Source: Gonocerus acuteangulatus
Lineage: Eukaryota > Arthropoda > Insecta > Hemiptera > Coreidae
DNA length: 64,000 nt
Direction: 5' to 3'
NCBI GenBank assembly: GCA_946811695.1
Contig: OX328123.1
Span: forward strand, 10,239,698 to 10,303,697
Position numbers and translations under genes: made by a program. Below, in pieces: positions 1-10,080 of this stretch (its first letter is position 1; each line of letters opens with the position of its first letter). The notes beneath the pieces were generated by a model. It worked only from the letters and a program-made list of their open reading frames with translations. It ran no database searches and was not told the origin of the DNA.

Positions 1-57
1 TTCTGACAAGTGACAAGTACGCAGGTTAGTGTAAAAATGCCTGTAGTAAGGTATGTC
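1..57. repeat. Left half of a 6-kb-spaced inverted repeat
   Basis: The first 57 bases (starting with CTGACAAGTGACAAGTACGC) recur in reverse complement at 5974-6031, with a few substitutions and a 6-base indel. They could be the terminal repeats of one ~6-kb mosaic element or two copies of one MITE family in opposite orientation. The window begins at the repeat, so any target duplication on this side cannot be seen. Confidence 0.55.
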
Positions 58-149
58 CTGTAATGCAATAATAAGGATAAAAATCAATCTGCTCAATAAG
101 GTTACTTACGAACAATACAATCGAATTCTCAAATATAACGGGATTTTTC

Positions 150-262
150 CCCAAGGTCCAACATTGCCGTGGGACCGCTCCCCTGTGCGCCGGTGAAGCA
201 GGAACCCACTATTTCCCGCATGAGTATCTAAGGCTTTCGCTACTAGGCTAGTGGGAGGCCCT
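150..262 (-). mobile_element. tRNA-headed SINE fragment
   Basis: On the minus strand this begins with a tRNA-like head (GGGCCTCCCACTAGCCTAGT, an A-box-like stretch) followed by a B-box-like GTGGGTTCCTGC. It resembles the better preserved tRNA-headed SINEs at 20.98 and 53.87 kb but is diverged, and I see no poly(A) tail. It is a decayed SINE head and not a functional tRNA gene. Confidence 0.5.
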
Positions 263-269
263 TGTACCC

Positions 270-425
270 TTTAATAAATTAATTAAAGGCTGGGTTGGCC
301 TAGGGACTGTCCGATCCACGAACGAAGACACTATAAGATAAATATCTTTATTGCATGCTCGGAATTTGAACTTAGGTCCTCCAGCATATTAGCTCAACCA
401 CTGAGCTAACCGTGCTCCGGGATAT
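270..425 (-). mobile_element. SINE-B fragment, 5' (tRNA-like) half
   Basis: Minus-strand copy of the family whose complete plus copy lies at 9697-10024. It holds the tRNA-like head (A box TTAGCTCAGTGG with changes, B box like GAGTTCAAATTCC) and the start of the body, ending in the conserved stretch read on the plus strand as AATTAATTAAAGGCTGGGTT. The 3' half is missing. Confidence 0.7.
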
Positions 426-527
426 CTCTCATCGGCTCCTGCGGTTTTCGACATCTGGTCAACAAACTTAGCGGGTTTCCACACTATGGAACGATGGAGG
501 AAACGCATCTAAAAAAAAAAAAAAAAA

Positions 528-810
528 ACAATCCTGTAACGGACTAGAAGGCTTCGAGGGGTAGATACTACAGAGGTATCTTATTCATGACCATACGGCA
601 CACTAGGGAGGTAGTGTGGTCATTACTATGCTCCGGCCGCCTGATATTCCACTTTGCTGCTTCGACTGCTAGAGTCATGAGCACCAAGGTACCCACTATT
701 AAATTAATTACAGGCTGGGTTGGCCTAGGGACGGTCAGGGAGGCCGAATCCAACCCACGAACGAAGACACTAGAAGATAAAAATCTTTAGAAACGCACTT
801 AAAAGGTGTG
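528..810 (-). mobile_element. SINE-B fragment, body and 3' end
   Basis: Minus-strand copy containing the family's 3' end (plus strand CCTGTAACGG...), the conserved CATGACCATACGGCACACTA block and the body up to the junction with the tRNA-like head, which is absent. A run of A lies just before it. Together with the fragment at 270-425 it could be one broken insertion or two. Confidence 0.7.
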
Positions 811-1299
811 TTTATAATGTAAATGATGCTTTAATAAAAATTCCATAATTCCATTCCAAGAGATGCCATATAAGGGAGATGGAAGCCTTCTCCCGTCCAT
901 GTACCCGATCCTGGATAAAAGGTCAAGAACGACGGAGAATGACTGGAAGTAGAGAGAGGCAATTTAAGGCAGGTCGTGATCCGCAGAGGAGGTCTAACTA
1001 AGCTAAGGATGGCATTTGACGGTTCAACTCGTTGCATCAACACATCTACGCCGCTAGGGTTACTTGCAACATAGGCTGCGCCTTCTTCAATACTAGTCTC
1101 TCTTCGAGTAGATATTCCTCAAGAATAGGACAGGGAAATGGTGATTATAACCCTAGAATTACCCTCGGCAACTATGCAATTATATCTTGTTTCCACATAT
1201 TGTTGGTGTGATTTGGAAATATGAAGACAGAAACAAAGAATATTTTTGCTTCAATGGAACGTTGGTGGGTTGAATTGGGCTTTTGGGCAATCAATTTCT
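811..1299. other. No recognisable gene
   Basis: I see only short open frames with no family signature in either strand. The stretch 840-1060 is less AT-rich than its surroundings, but I recognise nothing in it. Confidence 0.4.
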
Positions 1300-1304
1300 T
1301 GGTG

Positions 1305-2076
1305 GCACTAACGGGGGGGGGGGGGGGCTGAGAGCACCTAGGCATTTAGGGAGTAGGGAAAATTTTAAATATTTTAGTGTAAAATTATAGGTTTTATAGT
1401 CCTCTGGACACCTAGGAGACCAAGGTAAATGTAGAAAATATTTTTGGTACTTTTATTAGCGTCAAAGCAGGTTAAAGAGTCGGGTCTCAGAGAACTGGAT
1501 CATCACCAGGCGACGGGATTATCAACGATTTGGGTTAACTAGAGTTATGATATCACCTTTAGCAAGTGAAAATGCGTAACACTTATATTAATAGCATAAT
1601 TGCTATGCGTTTCCGCTCGCTACGCTCGCTCAAGGTTATATCGAAACTCTAGTCAATGTAACTCGTTGATAATATAGATCAAGGATGGTTTTTCGTTGGA
1701 TAATGGACTGATATACAATATAGCATCGCTATATCGAAACAGACTCCTTCATTCAGCGGAAACGCATAGCAATTATGCTATTAACAACGCGTTTTTGCTT
1801 GCTAAAGGTTATATCAAAACTCTAGTTAACCCAAATCGTTGCTAATCCCGTCGCCATATTGGCCAAAACTGATTTGACTCCTTGATCCAGCTCTCTGACC
1901 CGGTGATGATCCAGTTCTCTGAGACCCGACTCTTTAACCTGCTTTGAAGCTAATACGTAAGTACCATATTTTTCATTGTTATGGGCTTTTTATACATGAA
2001 ATGTTCCCACCATAACAAAATTTCGGGGAGGGCTGCAGCCCCTCAGCCCCTCCCCCCTTTATATACGCCCATGCTT
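1305..2076. mobile_element. G/C-run MITE interrupted by a foldback
   Basis: A long G run opens the block, and it closes with CCCCTTTATATACGCCCATG. The same ends (C/G run, then TATATACGCCCA) occur at 12243-12425, 14647-15185 and 62278-62506, which defines a small repeat family. Here the interior carries the foldback element at 1447-1970. Confidence 0.5.
1447..1970. mobile_element. Foldback (long inverted repeat) element
   Basis: The left arm (GGTACTTTTATTAGCGTCAA, then AGCAGGTTAAAGAGTCGGG...) returns in reverse complement at 1895-1967. Further inner stretches also pair, including GCATAATTGCTATGCGTTTC against its complement near 1760. Without a coding frame this is a non-autonomous foldback/MITE. 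I could not assign a superfamily because the flanking duplication is unclear. Confidence 0.65.
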
Positions 2077-2086
2077 GGTGATCATG

Positions 2087-2890
2087 GCCTCCTCTTTCAG
2101 CGGAGGAATCCCGCTCGTGACGTCGACGCCATAAGGCAATCCGGAGATGCCGACTTTGCCAAAAATTTCACGCTTCCATACCCACAGACCAAGGAAATAA
2201 CTTTTTCCATATTCGTGTACATTGGTCTGTTCACCAACATTTGGTGCAAAGATATTATGTCTGGTTTAATAGGTCAAGTTTGTTTACCACCGAAATCCGT
2301 TAATTTCCGGGTACACTTTACAAGTTTCCTAGCGTTGAGAAGCAATTTTTTAAGGTGATATGTGTAACCGTTTTCGAGAGAGTGAATGAAACTAATTTTC
2401 TTAACTAGTTTCAAGTTTGGGTCCTCAGAAACGAGAGATTCAGTTGAAAGGTCTTCTAGAAACTCGATATCCATCCTGAAGATATTCAAATATTGGTTAG
2501 GATTAGGGTTTAAAAAGTATTAGCAAAAAAAAAAAAAAAAATGTGACGGACATGAGAAGTTTCAGGATTGCGTTATATTTTCCTTAATATCTCGAAAACG
2601 GTTCGGGCATTACGGTATGTGCTCAGTAATGATTAGAAAGCTTACTAAATTTCCTACCAAAAAGGTTCTAAAGAAATATTCTACTGGAGAACCACATTCG
2701 GATAAATTTGAAGTTGTCGGATCAGTTCTTTTGAAAGTTCTTTTTTGTCTTAGTAAAATTATTTATTTTTAAAATTCATTTGACTGCAATATGGCCTAGA
2801 AGCTCTCTATTCTTTGAGATTTCAGTTTAAATAATTACAATTTTCCACAAAATATCAAAGCAATACAGATAGAATAAAAATGCGCTAAAT
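2087..2890 (+). mobile_element. Helentron-like repeat fragment (family H)
   Basis: It opens with the family-H 5' pattern (CCGC...GATGCCGACT-like block, hairpin of CTCC/GGAGG) and continues with the interior seen in the fuller copy at 3536-4866: GAAACGAGAGATTCAGTTGA, then TCTCGAAAACGGTT and AAAGCTTACTAAATTTCC. No protein is encoded, and the 3' hairpin is missing. Confidence 0.55.
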
Positions 2891-2993
2891 TGCTAGTAGG
2901 CCTTTTATCGAGTTCCCTCCCTTAGACGGGGAAACCCGCTATGATGGTGACCTCATAACACAAACCGGACGTGCCGACTAGAAATTTTCACTG

Positions 2994-2997
<4 letters not shown>

Positions 2998-3057
<60 letters not shown>
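2998..3057. repeat. (TA)n microsatellite
   Basis: Pure TA dinucleotide array inside the family-H element. It generates the YIYIYI-type open frames in both strands, which are artefacts. Confidence 0.95.
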
Positions 3058-3067
<10 letters not shown>

Positions 3068-3252
3068 TTTCTGAAAATTCTGGTATTCTGAAATACCAGA
3101 ATTTTCGATCTGACCCATATACTGATACTACATACAATCTTCTCTCCGATACTCAATACCCCAGGGGGAGGCTTAGCTTGTCTTGGGTAGAAATAGCTTC
3201 ATTTAATATGTTTCTAGAATTGTGAATATATATTTGTGAATATATATATACG

Positions 3253-3370
3253 GTCATAGCCAAGTTGATGCACCGAAGTTAAGCTACGTTGGGCGTGGCC
3301 AATACCTGAATAGGCAATTCAAAAGGTTGGTGATAGTGAAGGGCTAATAGCCCGGCGTTCTTAGTCTAAT
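3253..3370 (+). mobile_element. 5S-rRNA-headed SINE fragment
   Basis: It contains 5S rRNA internal-promoter sequence (CACCGAAGTTAAGCTACGTT, then GGGCGTGGCCAATACCTGAAT) followed by the SINE body and the remains of the shared tail (AATAGCCCGGCGTT). It is diverged relative to the copy at 24.54 kb and is not an intact 5S gene. Confidence 0.65.
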
Positions 3371-3535
3371 TTTTGATATGCCGTTGAACACAAAAACATA
3401 AAATGGAATAAATAAATAATATTATATTTTTCACGATTAACCAAATCTACCAATAACTGCCTTATTCCCTTACTAATGGCACTAGGGATACGAACGAAAC
3501 CAAGCTATGATGACGCAGTTCCTGCGAGTCGGACT

Positions 3536-4866
3536 TTTAGCGCGGTTCCTCCCTCCCTTCATAGGGAGGGACCGCGCTTATAAGGTTGATCTCATGAAAC
3601 AATCCGGAAGTGCCGACTAGAAAATTTTGTGTTTCAGAACCCCTAGAGACCGAAAATAACGGTGGTTCAAATTTGTATATATATATATATTTCCATCTAA
3701 ATATATATATATATATATTTTTAGATGGAACGGCATTTTTCTCCAGCGGTGGTACTCCTCCTCACTTCTTCCCGGAATATTTCGATGGATTCATCTCCAT
3801 CTTCTTCAGCCAGGTACTTGTTTCTTCCTCGGTGGTAGCCAAGGGAATGAACAAATGCCGTTCCATCTAAAAATACTATCCCAGCGACGAAAAATAACAT
3901 CAAACATATATATATATATATATATATATATTTGTCTGTTCGCTCATTTCTGGCTTCCCTGATGGTCCGATTTTGATGAAATTTGGTATAAAAATCCGTC
4001 GTCCAATTTGAAAGGCCAAGTTCGTTAACCAGCAAAATCCACCCACTGGAAGATGGCGTTTGGGGTCATAACGCTTACGTTTTTGAGTGCATATGCTTGT
4101 AAGTACTCGTTTTATAGGCTTCTTGGCCAAGGAAAACGAATGAAACCATTTTCAAGGCGATAGCTTTAACCGTTTTTGAGAAAATGAGAAAAATAATTGT
4201 TGAATAACGATTTTGGTTTGGGTACTTAGAATCATGGGATTCAGTTGAAACATTTTCTGCATGTTCTACTTTCATCAAAACTAGTATGTTGAAATTTTGG
4301 TTACGTTTGGAGTTAAGGAAGGCTTAGAATAAAATATTTTATTAACAGACATGAAAAGTTTTGGTAACTGTGTAAATTTTCCTTAATATCACTAAAGCGG
4401 TTGAGAATCTTGGGAAGCGGAAGTTTACCATTTGAAAGCTTACTAAATTCTCTACAAAAAAGATTCCAATGAAATTTTGATTAGGAATTTTCAATCGGAG
4501 AAATAAGTGCTTAAAACTTCAAATGTGTTTGTTTTGTTCTTTTGGCCGGGTTTTCGTAGTTGCTTAGCTCACATTTTAATGGGTTGTGATATTTTTTTTT
4601 AATTGCATTTATTTATAGAATTAGTATTACTGTAGAAGAAATATTTTGATATTTGAAATAACTATTTGTAGCAGTTGGGCTGGCCAACCTGTGGTGGGTG
4701 CCATTCCAGGTATAAGGGTACGCTGCCCCTTGATAACGGTCCCTTTGTTTACGGGGGAAAGGTGGAACCAAAATAAAAACGGTTCCTATTTCAATCTTTT
4801 CAAATGACACTTGGGATAAAAACTGAACCATGCTAAGATGACACAGTTCCTGCGAGTCGGACTTTC
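3536..4866 (+). mobile_element. Family H element, near-complete Helentron-like copy
   Basis: It has a 5' hairpin (CCTCCCTCCCTTCATAGGGAGG), the GTGCCGACTAGAAAATTT block, the CCCTAGAGACCGAAAATAAC block and a (TA)n core. These are followed by the conserved interior (GGTCCGATTTTGATGAAATTTG) and a 3' end of ATGACACAGTTCCTGCGAGTCGGACTTT. There is no open frame of note. A terminal hairpin, a microsatellite core and insertion into T-rich sequence without duplication match what is known of Helentron-derived INE-1-like elements. That assignment is inference. A small MITE at 3719-3878 interrupts it. Confidence 0.6.
3719..3878. mobile_element. 160-bp MITE with perfect terminal repeats
   Basis: TTTTTAGATGGAACGGCATTT-type ends are present in both orientations around a 115-bp centre, inserted in (TA)n. 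This suggests a TA target (Tc1/mariner type). The minus strand has a short open frame across it that I do not recognise. Confidence 0.6.
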
Positions 4867-5165
4867 TTATATTTTACTGAATTACCATTCATGTACAGTC
4901 TGCTCGATTTCTTGAAGCTTGTTGTCAGTCGTGTTGTACCAGGATTCTTGCCTTAATAAATATATTTTCTTCTTAGAATTATTAATAACTTTTGTACTAC
5001 AAATAAAAGATCATTGTGAAAGTAAAGAATAAAATAATAAGCTTGCCGAGAGCAGAAAAATACTAAAACTGTAGAGAGATTTCTAGGTGCGGCGTGTATA
5101 ATGGAAGATGAAGGTAGCGTGTAAGATAGTAGACACGTTTCAAGGAAGCCTGTCTTGGGCGAGAC

Positions 5166-5290
5166 CAGAATTTTCGATCTGACCCATATACTGATACTAC
5201 ATACAATCTTCTCTCCGATACCCAATATCCCAGGGGGAGGCTTAGCTTGTCTTGGATAGAAATAGCTTCATTCAATATGTTTGTAGAATT
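5166..5290. repeat. Dispersed repeat, second copy
   Basis: The stretch from CCAGAATTTTCGATCTGACC through the CCCAGGGGGAGGCTTAGCTT block is nearly identical to 3095-3221 in the same orientation. The function is unknown, and it is probably the interior of a transposable element. Confidence 0.7.
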
Positions 5291-5388
5291 TTCTTTCAAA
5301 GAAGTAGCCATTGGTGCAATTGCTAGCCGAAATTGCTTATTTTGTAGCAACATTTTCCCTAACTTGTCAACAAACAAAGTCGCAAGCA

Positions 5389-5842
5389 TCAGGTCAGCCC
5401 ATCAGTAATGTCGGTGGACTGTAGAATGTGTCGATCCAAGTTTTTTTGTTAGCTCTTCTTAGACTGTCACAACAGGATTTTCATCTACAGTAGCCTACAG
5501 GAGTTAGTCGTCAAGACCTGTACGAGGCTCGTCTTCAAGCTTGCGGTTTTCCGCTCGAAATCGCTCAAACCACCACTGCACTTGTCGCTCACTAATGACA
5601 TTCTCGCCATTTATTTCTACAAGTTTTCAATAAGTTGGTGCCGCATTTTATCCTTTATCGGATTCCCAAAGCATGACATGACGTATGTGGTGTCTTGGGA
5701 GATCCATTTTAAATGCAAGTTCAGCACAGAATAAATAAGTTTCACTAACAAAAACATGAGAAATAGAAATTTATTTAATAGTAAAATAAAGAAAAAAAAT
5801 TACAGAGTATTAAAAACCGACATTACTTGTGGGATGACCTGA
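5389..5842 (-). mobile_element. Internally deleted mariner element
   Basis: Terminal repeats face each other (left TCAGGTCAGCCCATCAGTAA; right end the complement of TCAGGTCATCCCACAAGTAA), as in the copy at 16258-16924. It keeps only the start of the transposase and is about a third of a full mariner. The right end abuts TA, as expected for this family. Confidence 0.8.
5423..5707 (-). pseudogene. Mariner transposase N-terminus, dead copy
   Basis: Reading from an ATG at 5707 on the minus strand, the frame gives MDLPRHH, then stop-interrupted sequence including SERQVQWWFERFRAENRKLE and EPRTGLDD. This is the DNA-binding (helix-turn-helix) part of a mariner transposase. Several in-frame stops occur, and the whole catalytic DD(34)D domain is deleted. 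It closely matches the less damaged copy at 16416-16718. Confidence 0.85.
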
Positions 5843-5973
5843 TACAATAGAAATGGATTATATTTACTAAGCGACAGTAAGCTCCCCAAACACCATTCTA
5901 CTATGCAGTTTTCACTTCTCACCTCATGTAAAATGCCCAAGAAGTGTTTAGTGACAAGTTAGTTAATACACAG

Positions 5974-6031
5974 ACCTTACTACAAGCATTTTTACACCAA
6001 CCTGTGAACGCGTACTTGTCACTTGTCAGAA
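5974..6031. repeat. Right half of the 6-kb-spaced inverted repeat
   Basis: Reverse complement of the first 57 bases of the window (ends GTACTTGTCACTTGTCAGAA), with a 6-base indel. Confidence 0.55.
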
Positions 6032-6420
6032 TCATAGCTTAGTAAGAGGGTATAGAACTAACGACAAGTACAAAGTTCGTCTAAAATAGGCACATGTTAA
6101 TTATAGAATTACTAAGAAATTCTAAACTGAAGGCGTGATTTTTGTTATATTTCGACGAAACTTGGTATTCGTAGTGGTAATCTAGAGAGAAAAGTGAGAT
6201 GTAGAAATAAACTAAATCGGTTCATTAGAAGGGGGGGGGGGTTACTTCGGACCCACAATACCAATTCGCCACTACCAGCCGTGATTTTTGTTATATTTCG
6301 ACGAAACTCAGTATTCGTTTGTTTGTTTGTGGCATTTTTGGGCGAAAGAACCCCACGGTCGTCATCGCCCTACCGTGCAGATAGCTACACAAATTACTCA
6401 CCGCATGCTCACGAGTCTTA

Positions 6421-6434
6421 TTTTTTTTTCCTTT

Positions 6435-6467
<33 letters not shown>
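6421..6467. repeat. Poly(T) tract inside the LINE 3' region
   Basis: A long T run on the plus strand, which is an A-rich stretch on the LINE sense strand. It produces the polyphenylalanine open frames, which are artefacts. Confidence 0.9.
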
Positions 6468-6471
<4 letters not shown>

Positions 6472-6800
6472 CTGGTACTCTTTTATTCCCTATTTTTTCC
6501 CCTTTATTCTATTTTTTCAGCCATTTGTCTTTTCTATTTTTTTTTTTCCCTCTCCCTTCTTTTTTTTCCACCTTTCTCCCGGCACTTTTAGTCTCTTTAC
6601 CTGAACATTCATATTATTGCTTTATTAATCTTAAACTAAGTTAACAGGAAATAAATTAATCTAAAATTAAAAATATAAAAATATACACTAACTAAGTCTT
6701 AATAGCTAAAAAAAAAAGAAACCTAAGGTAACACAAAATATCACAGAAATGAGTTAAGAGGTAACAAATGTATCACAAGGAGAAAACAGTTGGTTCTCCG

Positions 6801-6860
<60 letters not shown>
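6801..6860. repeat. Poly(A) tract followed by (CAA)n
   Basis: About 58 A residues then CAACAACAACAA, inside the LINE's 3' untranslated region but in antisense relative to its transcript. A simple-repeat expansion is more likely than a tail. Confidence 0.9.
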
Positions 6861-7021
6861 AACAACAACAACTAAGGATAGATAAATAGGTAGAAAAGTA
6901 AAACAAATAAATAGAGATAAAAAGACACCTAGAATGATAAAATAAATAACTAGAACTTATATATACCTATTATTCAAGGATTTGAACTAAATAAACACAT
7001 ATACCTGAACAATCACAGTTA

Positions 7022-7782
7022 TTATATGAGACGATTAAGTCCAGTTATTTTTAAAAATTTGAGCACCTTATCAACTGCTGCTGAATTATTACCTAGTGCC
7101 TCCTCCATCTTTCTGGGTATTCCAAGCCGTCTTAGCACCATTGTATATTTGCGGCATTCTTCAAAGATATGCTGTATACTGAGTAGTGTCCGACAGGTAG
7201 CGCATCGAGGTGGGTTTGTTCTGGACATGAGATAGGAGTGCGTGAGACGAGTGTGACCAAGCCTGAGTCTCGCCAACAACACTTCTTCTCCTCGGTTTGA
7301 TCTGACCGATGACGCCCAAGGGAGGCAATCTCTCTTTACCATCTTAAGCTTGTTAAAGCCTGCTTCGTTCCACATTTCCTGCCACCGTTGCTTAATTGTC
7401 TTTACCAGCGGTGAGGCGAGTTCGCTTGCCGTGAGAGTGGTGGGTGTTATAACTGGCATGTCATGCGCAGAGGACGCTGCTCTGTCTGCCATCTCATTCC
7501 CTTTTAATCCTCTATGCCCAGGGGTCCAGACAAGGTGCAAAGTTTTGCCTAAGTCACGCAGCATGGTGGAGTATTGCAGCAGTTTGATGATCCCTGGATT
7601 GTCACTGTACATGTCGTGGATATTCATCAAAGCGCTTCTGGAGTCGGTACAGATCACTACGTTGACCTCGGGAACTGTCATCCCATGATACACAGCCGCT
7701 GATAAAGCAAACAGTTCCGCGGAGTAAATACTGCTGATTCGATGTAATCTAAATTTATACTCATTTTGTCCATCTATAAAAG
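7022..7782 (-). pseudogene. LINE ORF2 C-terminus: RNase H plus CCHC-like tail
   Basis: The frame is open from the LINE's truncated 5' edge to a TAA. The RNase H catalytic residues visible are the Glu in IYSAELFAL, the Asp in CTDSRSAL and the Asp in KGNEMADRAA. The first catalytic Asp was lost with the truncation. The tail reads LRLGHTRLTHSYL...PPRCATCRTLLSIQHIFEEC, the typical C-terminal motif of RNase H-bearing LINEs. No internal stop is present over about 250 codons, which points to a fairly young insertion. RNase H removes the RNA strand during target-primed reverse transcription. With no reverse transcriptase or endonuclease present, this copy is dead. Confidence 0.9.
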
Positions 7783-8360
7783 CAGTATTCGTAGTGGTAA
7801 TCTGTAGTGGAAAATGGGCTGTAAAAATAAACTAAATCGGTTCATTAGGAGGAGGGAGGGGTTTACGCAGGACCCAAATTACTAATATACTCATACCGGT
7901 CGTAATTTCTTCTGTATTGTAACGAAACGCAGTATACGTCGTGGGTAACTCATGGGAAAGAAGTGTTGTAAACATTAGCTAAATCGGTCAATAGGAAAGG
8001 GGGGTTTACTTTGTAATATATTTCAATAGAATAGCCCGCCAGATGTAGGTTTGCAAGGCCGCCGCATGGAGCGCTATCTCCCACTAGGGGACTGTATCCT
8101 GTTCTTGCGTCAGATCAAAAGATGAAAATATGAAGTTTTTTGTATTTATTAAGTAGTTTAGTAGGTACCATGTGCAAACCTAACTCTGGAAGCAAATTAA
8201 TAATTGAACAGTTACTCATTACAAAATTAAAAGAGAACTATTCATGTTTTTATTTTATTTGTGTAGGATATTTTATGCAAATTGTTCTGGAAACCAGTCT
8301 ACACAACCCAAATTCTGAGGAAAGTGCTTAGTTATGCAGCTCCCGCGTGAGGGACTTTTT

Positions 8361-9229
8361 TTTCTATTGCAGATTATAATTCTACGAAAAATTGTATAAA
8401 TATTTGTTTCCTCTAACGATATTTTCGACATTGACAGCGCGAAACCCATTCAAGGAGCGGGCAAAGTTGCCAAATCCGCGATGCCAACTCTAATTTTTCA
8501 TCTAAGGAAAGAATCCTTGTTCATACAGATTGGGTAAAGAGTCGTATTTAGTAGTGAGTGGTAAACAATAACAGCCAATAAAATTATGGGTCTATTTATA
8601 TACAGAAATTTTGAAATAAATGTAGGCTCTGACTTTTTTTTTCAGACAAGGATAGGACTTACTTATTATCACGGTTTGATAGTTTTTCGAAAATATCACC
8701 TCAAATTACTGTTGGCACCTAAAACCTACGAAATGTCTTCCTCGGGAGATTATTTCAAATATATGAGATTAAAGCGGTTTTTGACGATTCTTGACCATTG
8801 TGCAGCGGAAGCTCTCTGGACTTCATAATAAGCCTACAAAAGTAATACTTTCACCGTGTTGTCATCTTCAGGCAAAGCTAATTAAAGCATTACCAATTAA
8901 ATCACCATAACCAATAATTGCTAATCATTGCTAGAATATTGCCTTAAAGTCCTTAGGACCTTGGCATTTCCCCTGATGGTTGCTAAAGCATTCTGCTAAG
9001 TACTAACTGCTGTAGTAGATCCTATTTCCGGTATCTGAGGTCGTAACCCTTCCTGTCGAATCTATACAAGGTGTTCAATTAACTACAGAAGATTCTCTAG
9101 GTATTCCTGAATCAATCCTGACCTATACTACCTCTCACGGGCTTCACGCTTCATGGATATTGCTCAATATGGAATCTCATACGCCTGACTTCAGGAAAGA
9201 AATTTACATTCATTTATCCGGTTTATAAT
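8361..9229. other. No recognisable gene
   Basis: AT-rich sequence with short open frames only. I recognise no family signature. Confidence 0.4.
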
Positions 9230-9231
9230 TC

Positions 9232-9639
9232 ATAGCTGTTACCCTGCGTGCTATGCTACACCTACTTTCTGCATCTATAAAAGCAAAAATAAATTAGGAA
9301 CCAAATAATTAATATTAAAATCTAATAACGCAAATCTGTAACTATTTGAGTTCATTGTTTCGAACTCGTGATGTCCGAACTGTGAGTCAAAGACGATTTT
9401 AACCTAGCCTATGACTCTCCCTGTGTCAAGACCTACCTGTGTTCCGCGTTTGGTCAAAAGGTGTGGATTTGTATAAGGAACAACCATACATGCATAAAGC
9501 TGGTAGACATTTTTGACCTAGCCTATGACACTCCCCGACCTACCTGTATGCCAAGTTTGGTCAAAATTGGACGAAGGGTGTGAATTTTTATAAGGAACAA
9601 ACATGCAGACAGACAAAATGACAAACAGACAGACCTGTG

Positions 9640-9642
<3 letters not shown>
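9232..9642 (-). mobile_element. Helitron-like non-autonomous element, decayed
   Basis: On the minus strand its 3' end reads GTAGCATAGCACGCAGGGTAACAGCTATG, matching the Helitron copies at 20309-20977 and 42653-43062 except that the terminal CTAG has become CTAT. The interior repeats the TATACAAATCCACACC and GACCAAACTTGGCA-like blocks of that family. The 5' end merges into (TA)n. Confidence 0.65.

Positions 9643-9695
<53 letters not shown>
9643..9695. repeat. (TA)n microsatellite
   Basis: TA array separating the Helitron-like element from the SINE-B copy. It may have served as the SINE's target. Confidence 0.95.
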
Positions 9696-9696
<1 letters not shown>

Positions 9697-9698
<2 letters not shown>

Positions 9699-10024
9699 GG
9701 CGAGGTTAGCTCAGTGGTAGAGCACTGGACTAATAAGTTGGAGGACCTGAGTTCAAATCCCGGGCAAGCACTAAAGATTTTTTCTTCTAGTGTCTTTGTT
9801 CATGGGTTGAATTCGGCCTCCCTGGCCGTCCCTAGGCCGACCCAGCCTTTAATAAATTTCTTAATGGGTAACTTGGGTGCTAATGACTCTAGGGGAAAAT
9901 CAAGCGGCCGGAGCATAGTACTGACCACACTATCTCCCTAGTGTGCCGTATGGTCATGAATCAGGTACCTCTATAGTATATGCCCCTCAGGGCCCTCGTG
10001 GCCTGTTACGGGACTGATTTTTTG
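9697..10024 (+). mobile_element. SINE-B, complete tRNA-headed copy
   Basis: The tRNA-like head has a perfect A box (TTAGCTCAGTGG) and B box (GAGTTCAAATCCC), the two elements of an internal Pol III promoter. It is followed by a body unrelated to tRNA (GGTTGAATTCGGCCTCCCTG, CCATACGGCAC complement) and a 3' end CGTGGCCTGTTACGGGACTG plus a T-rich tail. Both ends lie in (TA)n. Seven copies or fragments occur in this window. It is not a functional tRNA because the head continues into the body without a terminator. Confidence 0.88.
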
Positions 10025-10026
<2 letters not shown>

Positions 10027-10077
<51 letters not shown>

Positions 10078-10080
10078 TAT
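10027..10080. repeat. (TA)n microsatellite
   Basis: TA array directly after the SINE-B 3' end. Confidence 0.95.

Larger units (their letters stand above)
2898..3535 (+). mobile_element. Family H element, short copy with (TA)n core
   Basis: It starts with a diverged family-H 5' end (GTGCCGACTAGAAA block), has a (TA)n core, and ends in the family's 3' hairpin CGCAGTTCCTGCG followed by AGTCGGACTTTT. The next copy begins at the following base, so the two are head to tail. The interior carries a 5S-derived SINE fragment and a block at 3095-3221 that is repeated at 5166-5290. Confidence 0.6.
6319..7782 (-). mobile_element. 5'-truncated LINE (RNase H-bearing clade) with 10-bp target duplication
   Basis: The insert is flanked by the direct repeat CAGTATTCGT (6309-6318 and 7783-7792), which interrupts a family-H repeat. 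On the minus strand it carries the end of an ORF2-like protein, then a long low-complexity 3' region, and ends in (CAAA)n. The 5' truncation falls inside the RNase H domain. The C-terminal zinc-finger-like CX2C...HX4C tail with RNase H fits the Jockey/I/R1 group. I cannot place the clade exactly. Confidence 0.88.
6128..8360 (+). mobile_element. Family H element, 5'-truncated and split by a LINE
   Basis: The parts before 6319 and after 7782 join into the ~130-bp internal unit (ATTTCGACGAAACTCAGTATTCGTAGTGGTAATCT region) that is repeated in the copy at 38390-39645. They then run through the same downstream interior to the 3' hairpin ATGCAGCTCCCGCGTGAGGG and a T run. The interruption is the LINE insertion. 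Confidence 0.7.

Noticed and set aside
2953..3156. YIYIYI-type open frames here and in every other (TA)n array
   Set aside because: Alternating TA reads without stops in two frames. Simple-repeat artefact.
6194..6644. Phenylalanine-rich open frames
   Set aside because: They are translations of the poly(T) tract in a LINE 3' region.
9697..9772. Functional tRNA gene
   Set aside because: A and B boxes are good, but the sequence continues into a conserved non-tRNA body that is repeated across the window, so it is a SINE head.
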